Below are positions 10,965 to 23,290 of a DNA stretch of 64,000 bases, in pieces (position 1 is the stretch's first letter; the number at the start of each line of letters is the position of its first letter). The stretch is from Atriophallophorus winterbourni (taxonomy: Eukaryota > Platyhelminthes > Trematoda > Plagiorchiida > Microphallidae). The notes beneath the pieces were generated by a model, which saw nothing but the letters and a program-made list of their open reading frames with translations, was not told where the DNA came from and searched no databases. The stretch lies in the NCBI GenBank assembly GCA_013407085.1, contig JACCGJ010023620.1, positions 1-64,000 of the forward strand. The letters are read 5' to 3'. Position numbers and translations under genes: made by a program.

Positions 10965-12930
10965 TTTCACAGCTGTGTTTTGCCATAAAGCCATCTCGAG
11001 TAGATCAGATTCAGGTCCGTTGCACGTACGTGCTTCGATTGAAACGAAACGATCTTCTTTATCCATGGAACCAACGAAATGAATCCAAATTGAGAACCCT
11101 CAATCCTTATAAGTATGATATAAATTCGCTGGGAAACTCCAACTTTTGGCGAATACCTGATCAAAAGCAAAGAGAAAAACGTAACTCAGATATAAAATAT
11201 ATCGACAGAGGTTGAAGTGATGAAAAATATGCAATCTTTATTAGCGTATTTCGCATTGATATTCAATAAAATAAAAAAGGAATATGAATATAACCAGAAT
11301 GATATCTCTTGTTAACTTTCACATCAGTGTTTAGCCATCAAGCCAACTTGAGTCGATCAGTTTAAGGTACATTGCAATTTGATCCTTCGATTGAAACGCA
11401 ACCATCCCGTTTATCCATGGAACCATCGAGATGAATCCATATTAATATTTCCCAATTCTAATGTGTATGTTAATAATATGCGGGGCAAATCTATCGCTTG
11501 CCGTACACGTGATCTACAGCAAACAGAGAAACGTTTGTCAGATATTCCTTACATGGACCAAGTTTGAATTGACGGAAAATATGCAAAGATTATAAGCGAC
11601 ATTCTGAGCGATATTGAATAAAATAAAAAAGGAACATTAATAAACTCCAGGATGATAATTCTTGGTTAATTTCACAGCAGTATTTAGCCGAAAAGACATT
11701 TTGAGTCGATCAAATTCAGGTTCATTGCACGTTGGTCCTTCGACTGAAACACAACCCTCCTCATTATCCATGGAATCATCGAGATAAATCATTATGTATA
11801 TCTACAAATCATCATTAGAATGACATTAATTCGCTGGGCAACATCATTGTTTGCCGTAAACACGATTGAATGTAAACAAAATGGCATGTTATATATAGAA
11901 TATATGGACCAAGGCTGAATAGATGAAAAATATGCAAACAATATTAGCGACATTCATAGTGATATTCATTTAAATAAAGAAGGAACGTGGACAAATCCAG
12001 GATGATTTCTTGTTGATAATTTCACAATAGTGTTTAGCCATTAAGTTAACTTGAGTTGATCAGATTAAGTTCGATTGCAAATTGATCCTTCGTTTGCAAC
12101 GCAAACACAAACCTTATTCTTAGAACCATCTAGAGGAATCCGTGTTGATATACCTCAATTCCAATTTGTATGATATTAATTAGCTGGGCAACACCATCGT
12201 TTGGCGTACACTTTATCACAAGCAAACAGAAAAACGTATGTCAGATATCGAATATATTTGTCAAGATTGAGTTGATGAAAAATATACAAACATTATTAGC
12301 GACATTCAGAATGATTTTTAATAAAATAATTATAAGAGGAACATGCAAAAATCCAGGTTGATTTCTCAAGGTTAATTTTATAACAGTGTTTAGCCATAAA
12401 GCCATCTTGATACGATAAGATTCAGGTCCATTGCACGTTTTTCCTTCGATTGATACACAACGATCCTCTTCATTCATGGAACCATAGAGATGAATTCATA
12501 TTGATATATACAAATCCCAATTAGAATGATGATAATTCGGTGGTAAACATCATTGTTTGGCATACACCTTATCAACAGCAAACAGAAAAATGTATGTCAT
12601 ATATCAAATTACGGACCGAGGTTGAATTGATGAAAACATGCAAACATTAAAAGCGACAATCGGAGAGATAATTAATAAATTAAAACAGAAACATGAATAA
12701 AGCTAGGATTATATTTCTTTGTAAATTAAACAACAGTATTTAGCCATAAAGCCATCTTGAGACTATAAGATTCAGGTCCATTGCACGTTTGTCCTTCGAC
12801 TGAAGCGTTTCAGTCAAAAAATGCATGTTATATATCGAATATATGGATCAAGGTTAAATTGATGAAAAACATGCAAATATTATTTGCGACATTCGGATTG
12901 GCATTCAAGGAAATAAAAAAAATGAACAGG
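10965..12930 (+). repeat. Satellite 2: tandem repeat of about 352 bp
   Basis: A block containing a GCCATAAAGCCATCTTGAG-like core recurs at 10982, 11334, 11687, 12037, 12393 and 12743, giving spacings of 352, 353, 350, 356 and 350. Each unit also holds GGTCCATTGCACG, ATCCATGGAACCA, CGCTGGGCAAC, GCAAACAGAAAAACGT, GATGAAAAATATGCAA and AATAAAATAAAAAAGGAAC in this order. The units diverge by many substitutions and small indels. The last unit has a deletion near 12810 and stops at about 12930, where a CR1-like 3' end joins. Open frames inside it (for example 11030-11215) follow the repeat period and are not genes. Confidence 0.9.
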
Positions 12931-12939
12931 ATCAGGAAA

Positions 12940-13235
12940 CAGTGTTTCCATTCTAAAGCAAAGTCTATAGATTCTTTGAAAGTGTTAAATAAGTTCTGTA
13001 GAAGAAGTTTAAAATTGTGGAACAGTTTACCTACTCATGTGGTACAATCTGGAATCGTTGAAGTTTTCAAGAAATCACTAGATATCCCGATGGACAAGTA
13101 TCTTTTTCACATTTGACAATAATCTAACAATATTTTGATATTTTTTAACATCCGACTCGATGTACATTTTTGTTGGTATTGTAAAGCATAGCTTTTAAGC
13201 TGCATATAATCTAAGAATAAATCTATGAATAAATC
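12940..13235 (+). mobile_element. CR1-like retrotransposon 3' end (family 4)
   Basis: The reading LKLWNSLPTHVVQSG and VEVFKKSLDI ends at 13116. It is followed by a 3' UTR and tail of AATAAATCTATGAATAAATC type. The same coding end, UTR and tail occur in the longer copy at 52025-53420. This is a 5'-truncated copy of about 290 bases joined to the end of satellite 2. Confidence 0.8.
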
Positions 13236-13775
13236 ACTACCCATTCTGCAAGTTACTGGTAGTATTCCAGTTATGTCTGGCCTGTGGCTCAACTTACTTT
13301 GCTTGGAGACTTCATGTTCCCGTCTATGTATCGGTATGCAGTCATGACCTCGTTAGTAGGTTTGTAAGTGCATGGTAGACGGAAAGATAATATTTTATGA
13401 TCCCCATTGATGAAAGAAGGCTATATAAGCAAGTTCAGTTCAGTCCTCTCCGTGCCGGGTGGCACATGAGGCGAAGACAACTTCACGCCAGTTTCCGGTC
13501 TGTCGCTGCTTCCGTTGCCGTCTGCATGAATCCTTGTGCATGTAGTTCGCGTTCCAACGTTCTGCGCCAGCCTTGGGCCGTCCCCTTTTTCGTTTACCTT
13601 GCGGATGCCAGTGCATGGCTAAGCGAACTGGGATCCATCCTGCAGACATACCGAACCACGGATCTGTTGTCATCGTTTCCGTAGCAATGTAGGTTTTACG
13701 GGATTCTAGCCCTAAGCCCAACCCTCCTCCTTTCTCAGACGGGCTTGGGACCGTCCTTGGCGGAGTTATAAGCAA
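13236..13775 (-). mobile_element. RTE-like retrotransposon 3' fragment
   Basis: On the minus strand a short coding end is visible at 13640-13440: LAMHWHPQGKRKRGRPK, then RWNANYMHKDSCRRQRK. The GKRKRGRPK block with a following basic stretch is typical of the very C-terminus of RTE and related RT proteins. The rest (13236-13440) would be 3' UTR; I cannot fix its end. Confidence 0.5.
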
Positions 13776-13807
13776 GCTATATTAAAGCAAAACTGTAGAA
13801 TGTTGCC

Positions 13808-13945
13808 TTTTTAAGATTCAAGACTTATGGTTAAAAAAGCAATTAAATGTACAAAAGCCATAAAGTCGAACTAAAGGTACAAATGTATATACACGTATAA
13901 ATAAATCCAAAATCAATGGGACGACACATTATGGTGTTCGCTGAA
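13808..13945 (-). mobile_element. CR1-like retrotransposon 3' UTR and tail (family 3)
   Basis: The plus-strand sequence AAGATTCAAGACTTATGG and the following AAAAAAGCAATTAAATGTAC are the reverse complement of the 3' end of the element at 37560-42740, which ends GCTTTTTTAACCATAAATC with AATCTTG repeats. A similar inverted end is at 62250-62565. Confidence 0.7.
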
Positions 13946-13963
13946 TGCAACAGCAAGGAAAAA

Positions 13964-16592
13964 ATGCATAATGGGTGTGATTTACCGTTCGCCCTCAGCC
14001 GACGAAGCTTACAATGCAGCATTACTTGCAAATATACGCTTAGCGGCTACCAGATACCACAGTAGACTTCTTCTGATCGGAGATTTCAATCTGCCGAACT
14101 TTAAGGGAAAATTCCTCAAATGCTTTATATCAACAGTTGCTGGAAGAAATTCCACTCGACAACCATATTTTCAACAATACCAGATTTCGTGGTACTGATA
14201 CGCCGTCTATCTTGGACCTGATACTGACAAATGAAGAGCACGTGATTAAAAGTCTCACTTATGAAGCTCCAAAAGGACTCAGTGACCACTTAGTTATTAC
14301 GTTTGATTATATTTGCCAGGCAATCAGAACAAGAGACGTCAACAAGGTGATTCGAAAAATTAACTTTTCACAGCTTAAAACTATCCTTAAGAACGTCACA
14401 GACCCGGGTCTTAAGTCCGAAAACGTGCATGATCAGTGGCAGTGGATGATAAACGAACTTAAATTTGCGTTGAAATGCACTCTCGTCTTGTTATAATTGT
14501 GCAAAAATGGATATACATTTATGCTGAGAAGCCGAACACGAAAATGGTTGACATTGTGAAATGCTGCATGGCGGGCTCATCGACATGATACTACTGTTGA
14601 GAGTTGCGAGACATTTCGTTTGCTGAGAAATTAGGTAAACAAACTTGTTGTTGATGACAAACTGAATTATCAAAACATTTACTCACAAAATGGAATCAAA
14701 CCCAAAAATTCTCTACCAGATCATAAAAAACCGGTCTAGGGTGAAACCAGGGGTTGCCGCTCTGAAGACACTTGATGTAACAACAACCACAGCATCGCAA
14801 TCTGCCGAAGTTCTATACCATTTCTTCTCCACTGTCTTTAGTCCACGAAACACCGTTACCTGTCCCTTAACACCAGAAAATGTTTTACAACAACTGACTA
14901 TTACCACGGAGAGTGCCCTCCGCATATTGCTAAATCTCAAAACGAGAAAATCTCCCGGAGCTGACAAAATTACCCCGCTGAATCTTAAAACCGTGCTTAT
15001 ACTCTGTGTACGCCTCTCACTTACTTGTTCAACCTCTCTAACCCAAAGTTTCGTTCCCTGTGATTGGAAGAATGGCATCATTACCCCCATCCACAAAGGA
15101 GGAAACCGTTCCGAAGTATCCAACTATCGGCCAGTTACACTACTACCGGTGATCTCTAAAGTGATGGAGCGCCTCGTAGCAAACAGCGTCACAAAACATC
15201 TGGAAGACAACTGCTTGCTCGCAGTCGAACAACACGGCTCCAGAAAAAGACACTCTTGCCTTTCAAACCTTCTGCTCGCCCTCGATGACTGGACACAAGC
15301 TGTAGACAAAGGTCTCACAGTACACGCTTGTTATCTTGATATGTCAAAAGCATTCGATCGTGTCAACCACAGTCTGTTACTACAAAAGATGGAGCTATGT
15401 GGCATCAAGTGTTCATTACTAGCCTGTTTTGAGGATTATTTCCGCGACCGTGTCATTCGAGTGAGGGTTGATGGTTTTTGTCACGACCTATTGCAGTAAC
15501 GAGTGGGGTGCCGCAGGGATCAGTGCTTGGACCACTTCTTTTTCTGGTGTATGTCAACGACTTACCTAAACTTGTTCGCTGCAAAATCTTGTTACTTGCG
15601 GATGACATCAAGCTGTGGACACAAGTACGTACAACTGAGGATTGCAGAGAGCTTCAGCTGGACCTCGATGCCTTACAAAACTGGTCAGTTAGAAATGAAC
15701 TACCTTTCAATGTCAGAAAATGCAAGGTATTGACTGTTGGAAGACATTTCGAGTTCTCTTACACCCTTGGTTCCCATATTCTTGAAAGCACTGACAAGGA
15801 GAAGGACTTGGGTGTGTGGGTGAGCAGCACTTTGAAACCGTCACATAACGCCACAGCTGTCTATGAAAAGACGTCACGAGTACTGCTTCTGCTAAAACGC
15901 GTGTTCGGGAGTTCCATGAAGCAAACCGTTCATTGAATAATTAATACGTACTTGAGGCTAACCACGGCGTATGCGGTTCAGGCATGGTCACCCTGGCTAC
16001 AGAAGGACACCAGCCTGTTGCAGAGATTATATCATCGTACCACCAAGCTCGTACGCCGTTTGAAGCACAAACAATTAAAAGTTCGTATTACAAGCCTCAA
16101 TCTCTTCGACTCTTGCCTCAGCCGTCTTAGAGGTGATTTGATTCCTATATTCAATATACAGCATACCCCCAACCATCCCCTAAATAAACTATTCACCCGA
16201 CTACCACTCAGAACCAGCTGGAGTCACGACTATACAGTACTTATTCCCGACTCGAGACTAAACTGTCGAAGGATTTTTTATTCTCTACGTGTATGCTTCA
16301 CCTGGAACTCCCTACCCTGTAATGCTGCACATTCACCCAACTTGGATATAATCAAATCGAAATTGGACAACTTCATGTCGATCAATACAAACATTAAACC
16401 TATATATTTTACACCATAAAAGCTTTGAACTTTGGAAACAGTTTCTGTCCTATATATTTTCACTTGATTCATAAACTACTCAGTAAGCAAACAAACCCCG
16501 TTTTACTACCCATGTTATTCGTAGTTGCCATATAATACTGTAGTTTTTGTTAAGCTATATGCTTTTTAGACCATTAAAATTGAATTGAATCG
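13964..16592 (+). mobile_element. CR1-like non-LTR retrotransposon, 5'-truncated (family 2)
   Basis: The copy starts inside the endonuclease (MGVIYRSPSADEA), continues through a complete RT and C-terminal region, and ends in a 3' UTR with GCTTTTTAGACCATTAAAA and a TTGAATTGAAT tail at 16575-16590. The same tail in inverted orientation marks other copies at 17263, 20999 and 29412. The coding region has several frameshifts. Confidence 0.85.
13971..16419 (+). pseudogene. CR1-like ORF2 (endonuclease C-part and reverse transcriptase), broken
   Basis: Endonuclease blocks are GVIYRSPS, LLLIGDFNLPNF (catalytic Asp present) and PSILDLILTN with LSDHLVITFDY (14137-14496). A damaged stretch at 14497-14680 breaks the frame. 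The RT is in 14690-15499: RKSPGADKITPL, NYRPVTLLPVISKVMERL, CYLDMSKAFDRVNHS. After a frameshift near 15485 the frame 15478-15936 gives GVPQGSVLGPLLFLVYVN and the active site LLADDIKLW. A stop at 15934 precedes 15952-16419, with AVQAWSPWLQKD and RVCFTWNSLPCN, the conserved C-terminal blocks. The protein is not functional as encoded. Confidence 0.85.
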
Positions 16593-18850
16593 GTACATGA
16601 ACAACAAGTGAATGTGAAAGAATTAAAGGATTATGTGGTTAGTTTGTATTTACTTTTTCCGAGCCCTTTCTTCGCAATGTATTAGATTTTTGAAATATAA
16701 AATGCGCCAGAAGTGACCTGAAACAATACCTCATCATACTTACCGACCTAAAATATTATATATATTATCCGATTCGGGATTGTAATGAAAACACGTCAAT
16801 TAAGACAAGTATGATCATTCTATTATAAATGTATTGCTGGATCAGTTTTGCCCAAAATATTTGTATTTGCATGTGTATTCACACGGAAACAAACATCTAT
16901 ATGCGCTTAACGGATAGACAGTGTTTAATTTACAACAGTCAACTCACTTTCATCAATGTTCTTCTTTACTGCAAGAGTGATTTTTGAAAGTTTTCGATAT
17001 TGCCGTATCATTTTATACATATTTCATTAAGTATGATTGTTTAAATTATTGAAAGTTGATTTAGACTGCTAATCGTATATTATTCTAGACATTTTCACAT
17101 AAATAAAAGCATTTACAAGTCCACATTTTTATTTGTATAAAGCAAGTATGAACTCGAATGCTTTGTATTTTTGTTACTTATGAATGGAACCACATGAAGA
17201 TCATGGTTGATTTTGTTTACTTAGAACAAAATCTAAAATGAACTCACTCATCACGAGATATTCAATTCAATGCAATTCAATTTAATGGTCTAAAAAGCAC
17301 ATAGCTTTACAAAAGCCACAAAAAAGTAGATCATCACATATGAGGTATGCGATGCATAATGTGAATGAAATTGATTAAAATTAGATTCGACGAGTTCAAT
17401 GTAAAAACTCTCTCATTGAAAGCCTTGGAGCGAAAAGATGAGTAAAAGATATTGAATGTTACCTCGCCCAAAATATGATTATTTTTCTTTCCACCTGGAA
17501 ATTTTACAAACTTTCAAGTTGTGGTAAATGATCGCATCCGATCAAGAAATACGCGGAGACAAAATCTGATCCATTCACGCAAAATCATTTTAGTAAATTA
17601 TATGGTATCTTTAAACGAGAAGCAGTCTTTCAAATTATCATCTATAATATCATAATGATTGCTAAAATATTTAAAAATTACTCACAATCCTTTAATTGTT
17701 AAACATTAAAAGCGCCTTAGTTTTGTGTAAAAATAAATTAACCTGTAAATTAAGTTGAACTATTTGCGAATTTAATTGAAAGACGATTCATCACAATCCA
17801 AAAATAATGGAAATATGTTGTCCGAACTGAAATGCAATATATTTCCAATTATTAGGAATTAGAAAAGTTGATAGACAGTCTTCATTGAAGATATTATTGT
17901 ACGAATCGTTTGAGAATAATTAATTGAGTACGTACACTGTTTCATGTTGTAAAAAACTAGATAAACAAAGAAAAAACATCCAGTCATCATGAAAAAATAG
18001 AATCAACATTTGTATGGTAACATCACTCACGGGAAATCAAGCGATACAAACTGGATTTAGTCAGAAAAATAATAAATTATCTAGTGACTAATTGTCATAT
18101 CTTTTTGAAATAACAGGAAATGATTACTAGGTGACGAGCATATAAATCTTTTATAGCTTGAAATGTGAAAAGATTATGCTGTAATACGAATCACATTCCG
18201 CGTTAACAGAAGCATGAGAATAATAATATGTCAGAAAATTATTGTAAATTGAATATTATGCCAAAAGAATGCATTCTGAAATCGTAAGTTGTAATAACTG
18301 AAAGTCTTTTATGCACCTAATGGAAGATGTGCACATTGGTGTGCTTTACAGAATTCCATAATCATCAATGAGTAATCTAACTATGAAGTATACGTCATCT
18401 TTACTAAAACGGCGTCAGGGGAAACAAATCAACGTGGAAAAATAAAATGTTTGAAGGAAATATTGTCGAATGTCAATGTAATTGTGTATCGATATATTTA
18501 TTGTAGTACAGAAATGTTTTTATGCTTTATTTAATATTGTATTGTGTACGTGTGAATTTCTTACTCTGATTCTCTGTTATCTTAACAATTGAGCGTGTTT
18601 GTGGATCATCTTCCACCGCCATCGATTTGTACCCTGCGAGGTGTTTAATTCATTTTTCGTGTAAATTTCCTTTTACTACAATGTGATGTAAATTGGATAT
18701 AGAAAAATTTGAGGAACATAATTAATGTGTCATAATACAACTTATGCATTAGGCCTAAAAGAAAAATAACTGTAGAGGCAGTTTCTTCAGATAATGTTTT
18801 GTATAAATCACCAACGGTAACAACATTGCTTTACTGTACATAACAATTGA
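16593..18850. other. AT-rich stretch without recognised genes
   Basis: No open frame of note and no domain. The only recognisable item is the inverted CR1-like end at 17263-17325. The composition is AT-rich and similar to the flanking non-coding sequence. Confidence 0.5.
17260..17325 (-). mobile_element. CR1-like 3' end (family 2), inverted
   Basis: AATTCAATTTAATGGTCTAA followed by AAAGCACATAGCTTTACAA is the reverse complement of the end of the element at 13964-16592. It is preceded by ATTCAATTCAATGC, the inverted tail. I could not follow coding homology to the right. Confidence 0.65.
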
Positions 18851-18860
18851 CCTTGATAAC

Positions 18861-19000
18861 TCATTTTCCGTTGATTCGTGTTCTGTGATTGCTACAATGT
18901 ACCTTCGTGCACCCTCTTGGTTACCGCGATAAACCTTTTATCTCCTGTGCCTTTTCTCCAACATTCTCGGGGACATTATTGTAGTGGTCAGTCAACTACA
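18861..19000 (+). repeat. Left LTR of the small LTR element
   Basis: Aligns without gaps to 19791-19930 with about ten mismatches. It ends CTACA, directly followed by the likely primer-binding site. Confidence 0.75.
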
Positions 19001-19371
19001 AATTGGTGAGCCTGACGTGATGCACGAATCCTTCGTGTACTACAATTGGTAAGCCCCCCCCCCCCCCAAATATCCCCGCACATTCGAGATTTTTTCCCGG
19101 TAAGAAATTTTCCCGATTACATCGGCCTTATTTCCGGAAATTTTTTACATCCGTTAACCATGTTTTACGTTCAAATACGTGAATATGATCACATAATCTA
19201 CACTTGTTGATCATTCACAAGTCGGGTTTAGAACGCATCATACCGGGCAGACAGTTTACTTTGTTTAATGCTTAAGCCCCTCGACATCAATCAACAGCTC
19301 GTCGGGTAGGGATCTCTAAAATGATAGACTGGCCCACTCCACCTTGACCTCAGGAAATCGCTTGCAGTGCA

Positions 19372-19818
19372 ATGGGCTACCGATGTAGGCATCGCCAAGC
19401 TCTGGGACCCTATTCTTCCGTCACACCTCTCCCTTGGCCCGATGGGGGAAAATCTTTTGCGAACCTAATCGCAAAGCGCTTTCCGGACTACTTACCCTGT
19501 CTGCCTTTAGACGGCGCCTTAGGCACACCATACGCAATCGTTTCCCATCCTGGAATCGTGCTTGCGTTTAAGGTTGACGGAAAAAGTAGTATGGCCGGAA
19601 AGCCAGTGGGTACGTGCGCATGGACCTTCATGGAACCCCACCATTATGATAATAACCACATGTACGTCAAGAATACCCGCATCGCCATCTCCACAGGAGT
19701 AGAGTTCCGGAACGGCACATTTGGAATTATTAGCGAGTTATTTAACACAGTCTTATCGCTTTGTTATATCCCGGCATGCTTTTTGTACTCTCACTTTCCG
19801 TTGATTAGTGTTCTGTGA
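19372..19818 (+). CDS. Uncharacterised 148-codon open frame inside the small LTR element
   Basis: This is the longest open frame in the 19000-25000 region. It starts MGYRCRHRQALGPY and runs into the right LTR, so only about 139 codons are internal. It is moderately GC-rich compared with the flanks, with Pro, Gly and His-rich stretches (SVTPLPWPDGG, TFMEPHHYDNNH). I recognise no zinc knuckle, protease, RT or integrase motif. Gag-derived sequence, captured host sequence and chance are all possible. The first Met is the only start I can suggest; no regulatory signal decides it. Whether it is translated is unknown. Confidence 0.35.
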   Translation: MGYRCRHRQALGPYSSVTPLPWPDGGKSFANLIAKRFPDYLPCLPLDGALGTPYAIVSHPGIVLAFKVDGKSSMAGKPVGTCAWTFMEPHHYDNNHMYVKNTRIAISTGVEFRNGTFGIISELFNTVLSLCYIPACFLYSHFPLISVL

Positions 19819-19930
19819 TTGCTACAATGTACCTCCGTGCACCCTTTTGGCTACCGCGATAAAAATTTCATCTCCTGTGCCTTTTCTCCAACATTCTTGG
19901 GGACATTATTGTAGTGGTCAGTCCACTACA
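19791..19930 (+). repeat. Right LTR of the small LTR element
   Basis: Direct repeat partner of 18861-19000. It starts near TCACTTTCCGTTGATTAG and ends GTCCACTACA. Sequence beyond 19930 is unrelated to the internal part. Confidence 0.75.
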
Positions 19931-21985
19931 CAACACTGAACTGCATGTCCATTGCTTAAATCGATGTATTTTCTTTGAAAATGAAACATAGAACTCATAC
20001 GTTGTGATCGCTGGGATTTTTCATATTTTGGTCGAACAAAATGTAAATGTAATGTTTAATATTTGCATCGCGTGATATAATAATGATATGAAACGAATGA
20101 CATGAATCTCGGGTTAAATTATGATGATAATAAATTATGGCTTCAAGTTATCTCACACAATTTCAATTTGACTCTTGATAACTAGAAATCTTACATTGAT
20201 TGCAAGCTACATGTTTTGAATTACTCAAAATCTATAATTGTCTTAAAATCTACCTTATGAAACCATTGAAACGGTAATAAGAATTCGCCTCTTATATCGC
20301 GTCATGTGTTGTTAATGGCTTTTTAATAGAAATAGCAAAAAATTGGAAAACGTTTCTTTTAATGGCTTATATTGGTTTTACAAAAATTTCCGTACATCAG
20401 GTCAGTTGATTGTTTATATATTCAAAGGCAATTAAAATTAAATTAGCATCTTGTATGCAAAATCTTTCTGCCGACCAGTTAAAATTATGCATTAATAATA
20501 ATGATAACATTAAAAATAATAACTTTGATATTGTTTACATTTATTTTTAATTTGCGTCCATAATATTATCGATTTAGTAACACAAACTATTATACCCAGT
20601 CACCACTAGAATATTATTATTTATATTGAATACAATACATTTAATGCAATTCAAATCAAAATTCCACACATCAAAATAAAATAATTTTAAATTTCAAATT
20701 AAAACTTGCCCAATGTTGATGGTAACTAATGTAACTTTATACTCTAGATGATGTTGTGATGTATGCTGTTTTTCAAGCTGATCAATTGAAGTTATGTTCA
20801 CACTAAGCTATATATGGGTTTGTGATTACACCACGTAAATGTTTGAGAATGTTACATATCTACGACAAACTGTAGTGCTCACCAAAAGATATTTCACCAT
20901 ACAAAATTCGGATGAGTTCTCAACATAAACTCACGACCTTAACGATAAAATGCTCAATCGGCTTCGATATGTGAGAACGCAGTTGAAGATCTTTTATTTA
21001 ATTCAATTTTAATGGTCTAAAAAGCATATATTTTCACAAAAATTACAGAATTATATAGGAACTACAAATTATATAAAAAGCAAAATCGGGATTTATTTGA
21101 TTACTGAGCAGTTCATGACTGAAGTAAAAATCAAAAGGGCGGCGATTGTTTTTCTTTGGTGGGATTACAATTGTAGATTCATGAGGATAAGATGTATAGA
21201 TGTAGATTGTTTCAAGTGAAACAATTTCGGTATTGATAACTAGGGATTGCAGTTTTCTTCAGCTTTACAGTCAATGATATCATCAGTGACGAACACTTTG
21301 TCGAAAACCTCCACCCTTGGATTTATCCGCCTATTATATTTACACTCAAAGATTTACTCGTATAAGTGTATTTGATCCAACGTCTGATCTGGATCTCATA
21401 ATGAGATGAGATCGTACCTTTGTTAATATTGTTCATTAACCGCCAATTGAAGAAAGCGATCATGTCGACTATGAATGCGAATTAGTTTGAACCGCTACAT
21501 GCCAAAGAATTCAAAGCGAACGCGCAAAGAGAGTCAGCAAACGTTCATTGTATGCAACTTTCCGAGGTATGCGATTTGCACAATTGGATTATAACGATTT
21601 TAGCAGATATTGGCTATCGCTTTTGCGGCAACTAAGATCTACATGAAACGAACATACATTATTTGTTCATAAAGGAGCTTCTAAAAACAAAAGATTTGAA
21701 ATACGGTGCAGAATGAAAAGATGGATGTAACTAATGCCCATAGTTTGAGAGTTTCACAAATCTCCTAAAGGAAATAAATCATGGTCAAGATTTAGTCGAC
21801 TGCAAAGTATAGGTATCCGCTTGATTCAAAACGACAAGCGATCATTCTAAACGCGTTTAATTTCTCAGATACACTGCAACCGGAAGATTTTATATCGGCT
21901 CGTAAATGATAGAACCAGTAATAACCAACGAGATGTTGAATTACAATCTTCGTACGGCATCGCATAGCTGGTTAAACAGACTGCC
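19931..21985. other. AT-rich stretch without recognised genes
   Basis: No supported coding region or RNA gene. The one recognisable piece is the inverted CR1-like end at 20995-21070. Confidence 0.5.
20995..21070 (-). mobile_element. CR1-like 3' end (family 2), inverted
   Basis: TTTAATTCAATTTTAATGGT followed by CTAAAAAGCATATA repeats the inverted family 2 end seen at 17263 and 29412. Sequence to the right is too decayed for me to follow as coding. Confidence 0.6.
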
Positions 21986-21989
21986 AAAA

Positions 21990-23290
21990 TATTAACATAG
22001 ATTTTTTCGAAGTATTTTCTTTCAAATTAATTGCAAATTTTCGGGAATCCGTTATTCAACTTGTTAGACTGAGGTTGATTGAAGTATTGAATTTAGAATT
22101 TGAAAAAAAACAGTTGGTAAACAATTTCAGGTAATAAGCACGATAACTCCAAAAGTGCTCAAAACCTGCCATTCGCAATGTCTGAATCTTTATCTAACAA
22201 TTTCATTCATTTGGTTCATTCTTGATTGGTTCCAGAGTTTTGGTATCTACAACACATAACAGTTATTGACAAAGATGGTATCTGTTTATTTGTCATTAAT
22301 TCCTGGAGGTGACATAGCTCTATTCTGTATCAAAAGTTTAAAAGAGAATAATAATAGCGAAAATAGATCAATATCTAGCAAGTAATGGAATGTTTCAGTT
22401 GTTTAACATGGCTTTCGTAAAAAAACGTTCACCTCGAAACGATTTGCTAACGTGTTTGAACGATTGGAGGAGTTTTGTAGATGAAGGTGTGTGTATTCAT
22501 GCGTGTTACGTAAACATTTCTGAAACGTCCAGTCAGTGTTGATCATAATTTAATTTCAAACAAGCAAAAAAATATGATGTTTTTGGGAATCTATATCAAT
22601 GTATTCGAGATTACCTTATCAATCGATACATTAAAGTTGTGACTGTGGCTTAATGTTGAATCGAATCGATGCCGTTATCGGAGTGTCGCAGGAATCAAAA
22701 CCTTCTTTGATCCCGAACGATTCCTCAAGAGTAAATCTCATAGAGAATGTTTTGTTTGTTTCTGACATCAATAATGTGGAGGCGAAACAGCAACATTGAT
22801 GATTGGTTTTTTGCTATGAAGCGGCCTGAATACAATGCACGACTGTGCCTCTTAAAAAACTCTAATGAATGTAGACAGGCTCAAATCATGCAAGTCGGAA
22901 GCGATCCCAAATTTTATTATCCATAAAAGCAAGAAAACCCAAGCCTGAATTACATAGTAAAAGAAAACTACCAAGGAGTCTGTAATTTTTATAGTTTCAA
23001 AAATGGTCTACATTTTGAAGTAGTTTACGCACGCGTCTCTTAACTTCTAGTTTATATACTATGCTACCTGAGCCTGGTCACAATGGCCGGGTTAAAGCTG
23101 AGTTTTGTCGAAAATCAGAGTATTAGATACTGAACTAATGGCGCTCGTTTTCAAGTTTGTTTGGCTAAAACCTCCCTAATACCATCAATCATCCTGTTAC
23201 GAATACCAGCTTTTTGAATACCGAGGCTACATCCAGTCCAATACTCGATGATATGTTAGATTAAATATATGTTCTGAATAAAAAGATCAC
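21990..23290 (+). pseudogene. Heavily eroded CR1-like reverse transcriptase
   Basis: Blocks in the expected order, in shifting frames, can be read on the plus strand. Near 22405-22520 a HGFRKK-like piece leads to NDLLTCLNDWRSFVDEG and IHACYVNIS. Near 22680 there is a GVPQGS-like GVSQES, near 22750 FVSDIN where FADDIK is expected, and near 22880 a CKIMHVGSD-like piece. Near 23040 an RPVVDYAVQAW-like piece is barely visible. The active-site ADD has been lost. This is an old copy. Confidence 0.5.

Larger units (their letters stand above)
18854..19930 (+). mobile_element. Small non-autonomous LTR retrotransposon (about 1.08 kb)
   Basis: Two direct repeats of about 140 bp, 18861-19000 and 19791-19930, differ at about ten positions. 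Both begin near TG and end in CTACA. A primer-binding-like TTGGTGAGCCTGACGTG follows the left repeat at 19003. The internal part is only 790 bp and has no protease, RT or integrase, so movement would depend on an autonomous relative. The exact left end is unsure: the right repeat has a shorter version of the sequence before TCACTTTCC. CAACA occurs both just before a possible left end (about 18822) and just after the right LTR (19931-19935), a possible target duplication. Confidence 0.7.

Noticed and set aside
11030..12477. Short open frames of 60-78 codons in the 10965-12930 region
   Set aside because: They follow the 352-bp repeat unit and are repeat shadows.
13397..13684. 95-codon plus-strand frame
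   Set aside because: It is antisense to the RTE-like C-terminal GKRKRGRPK reading on the minus strand.
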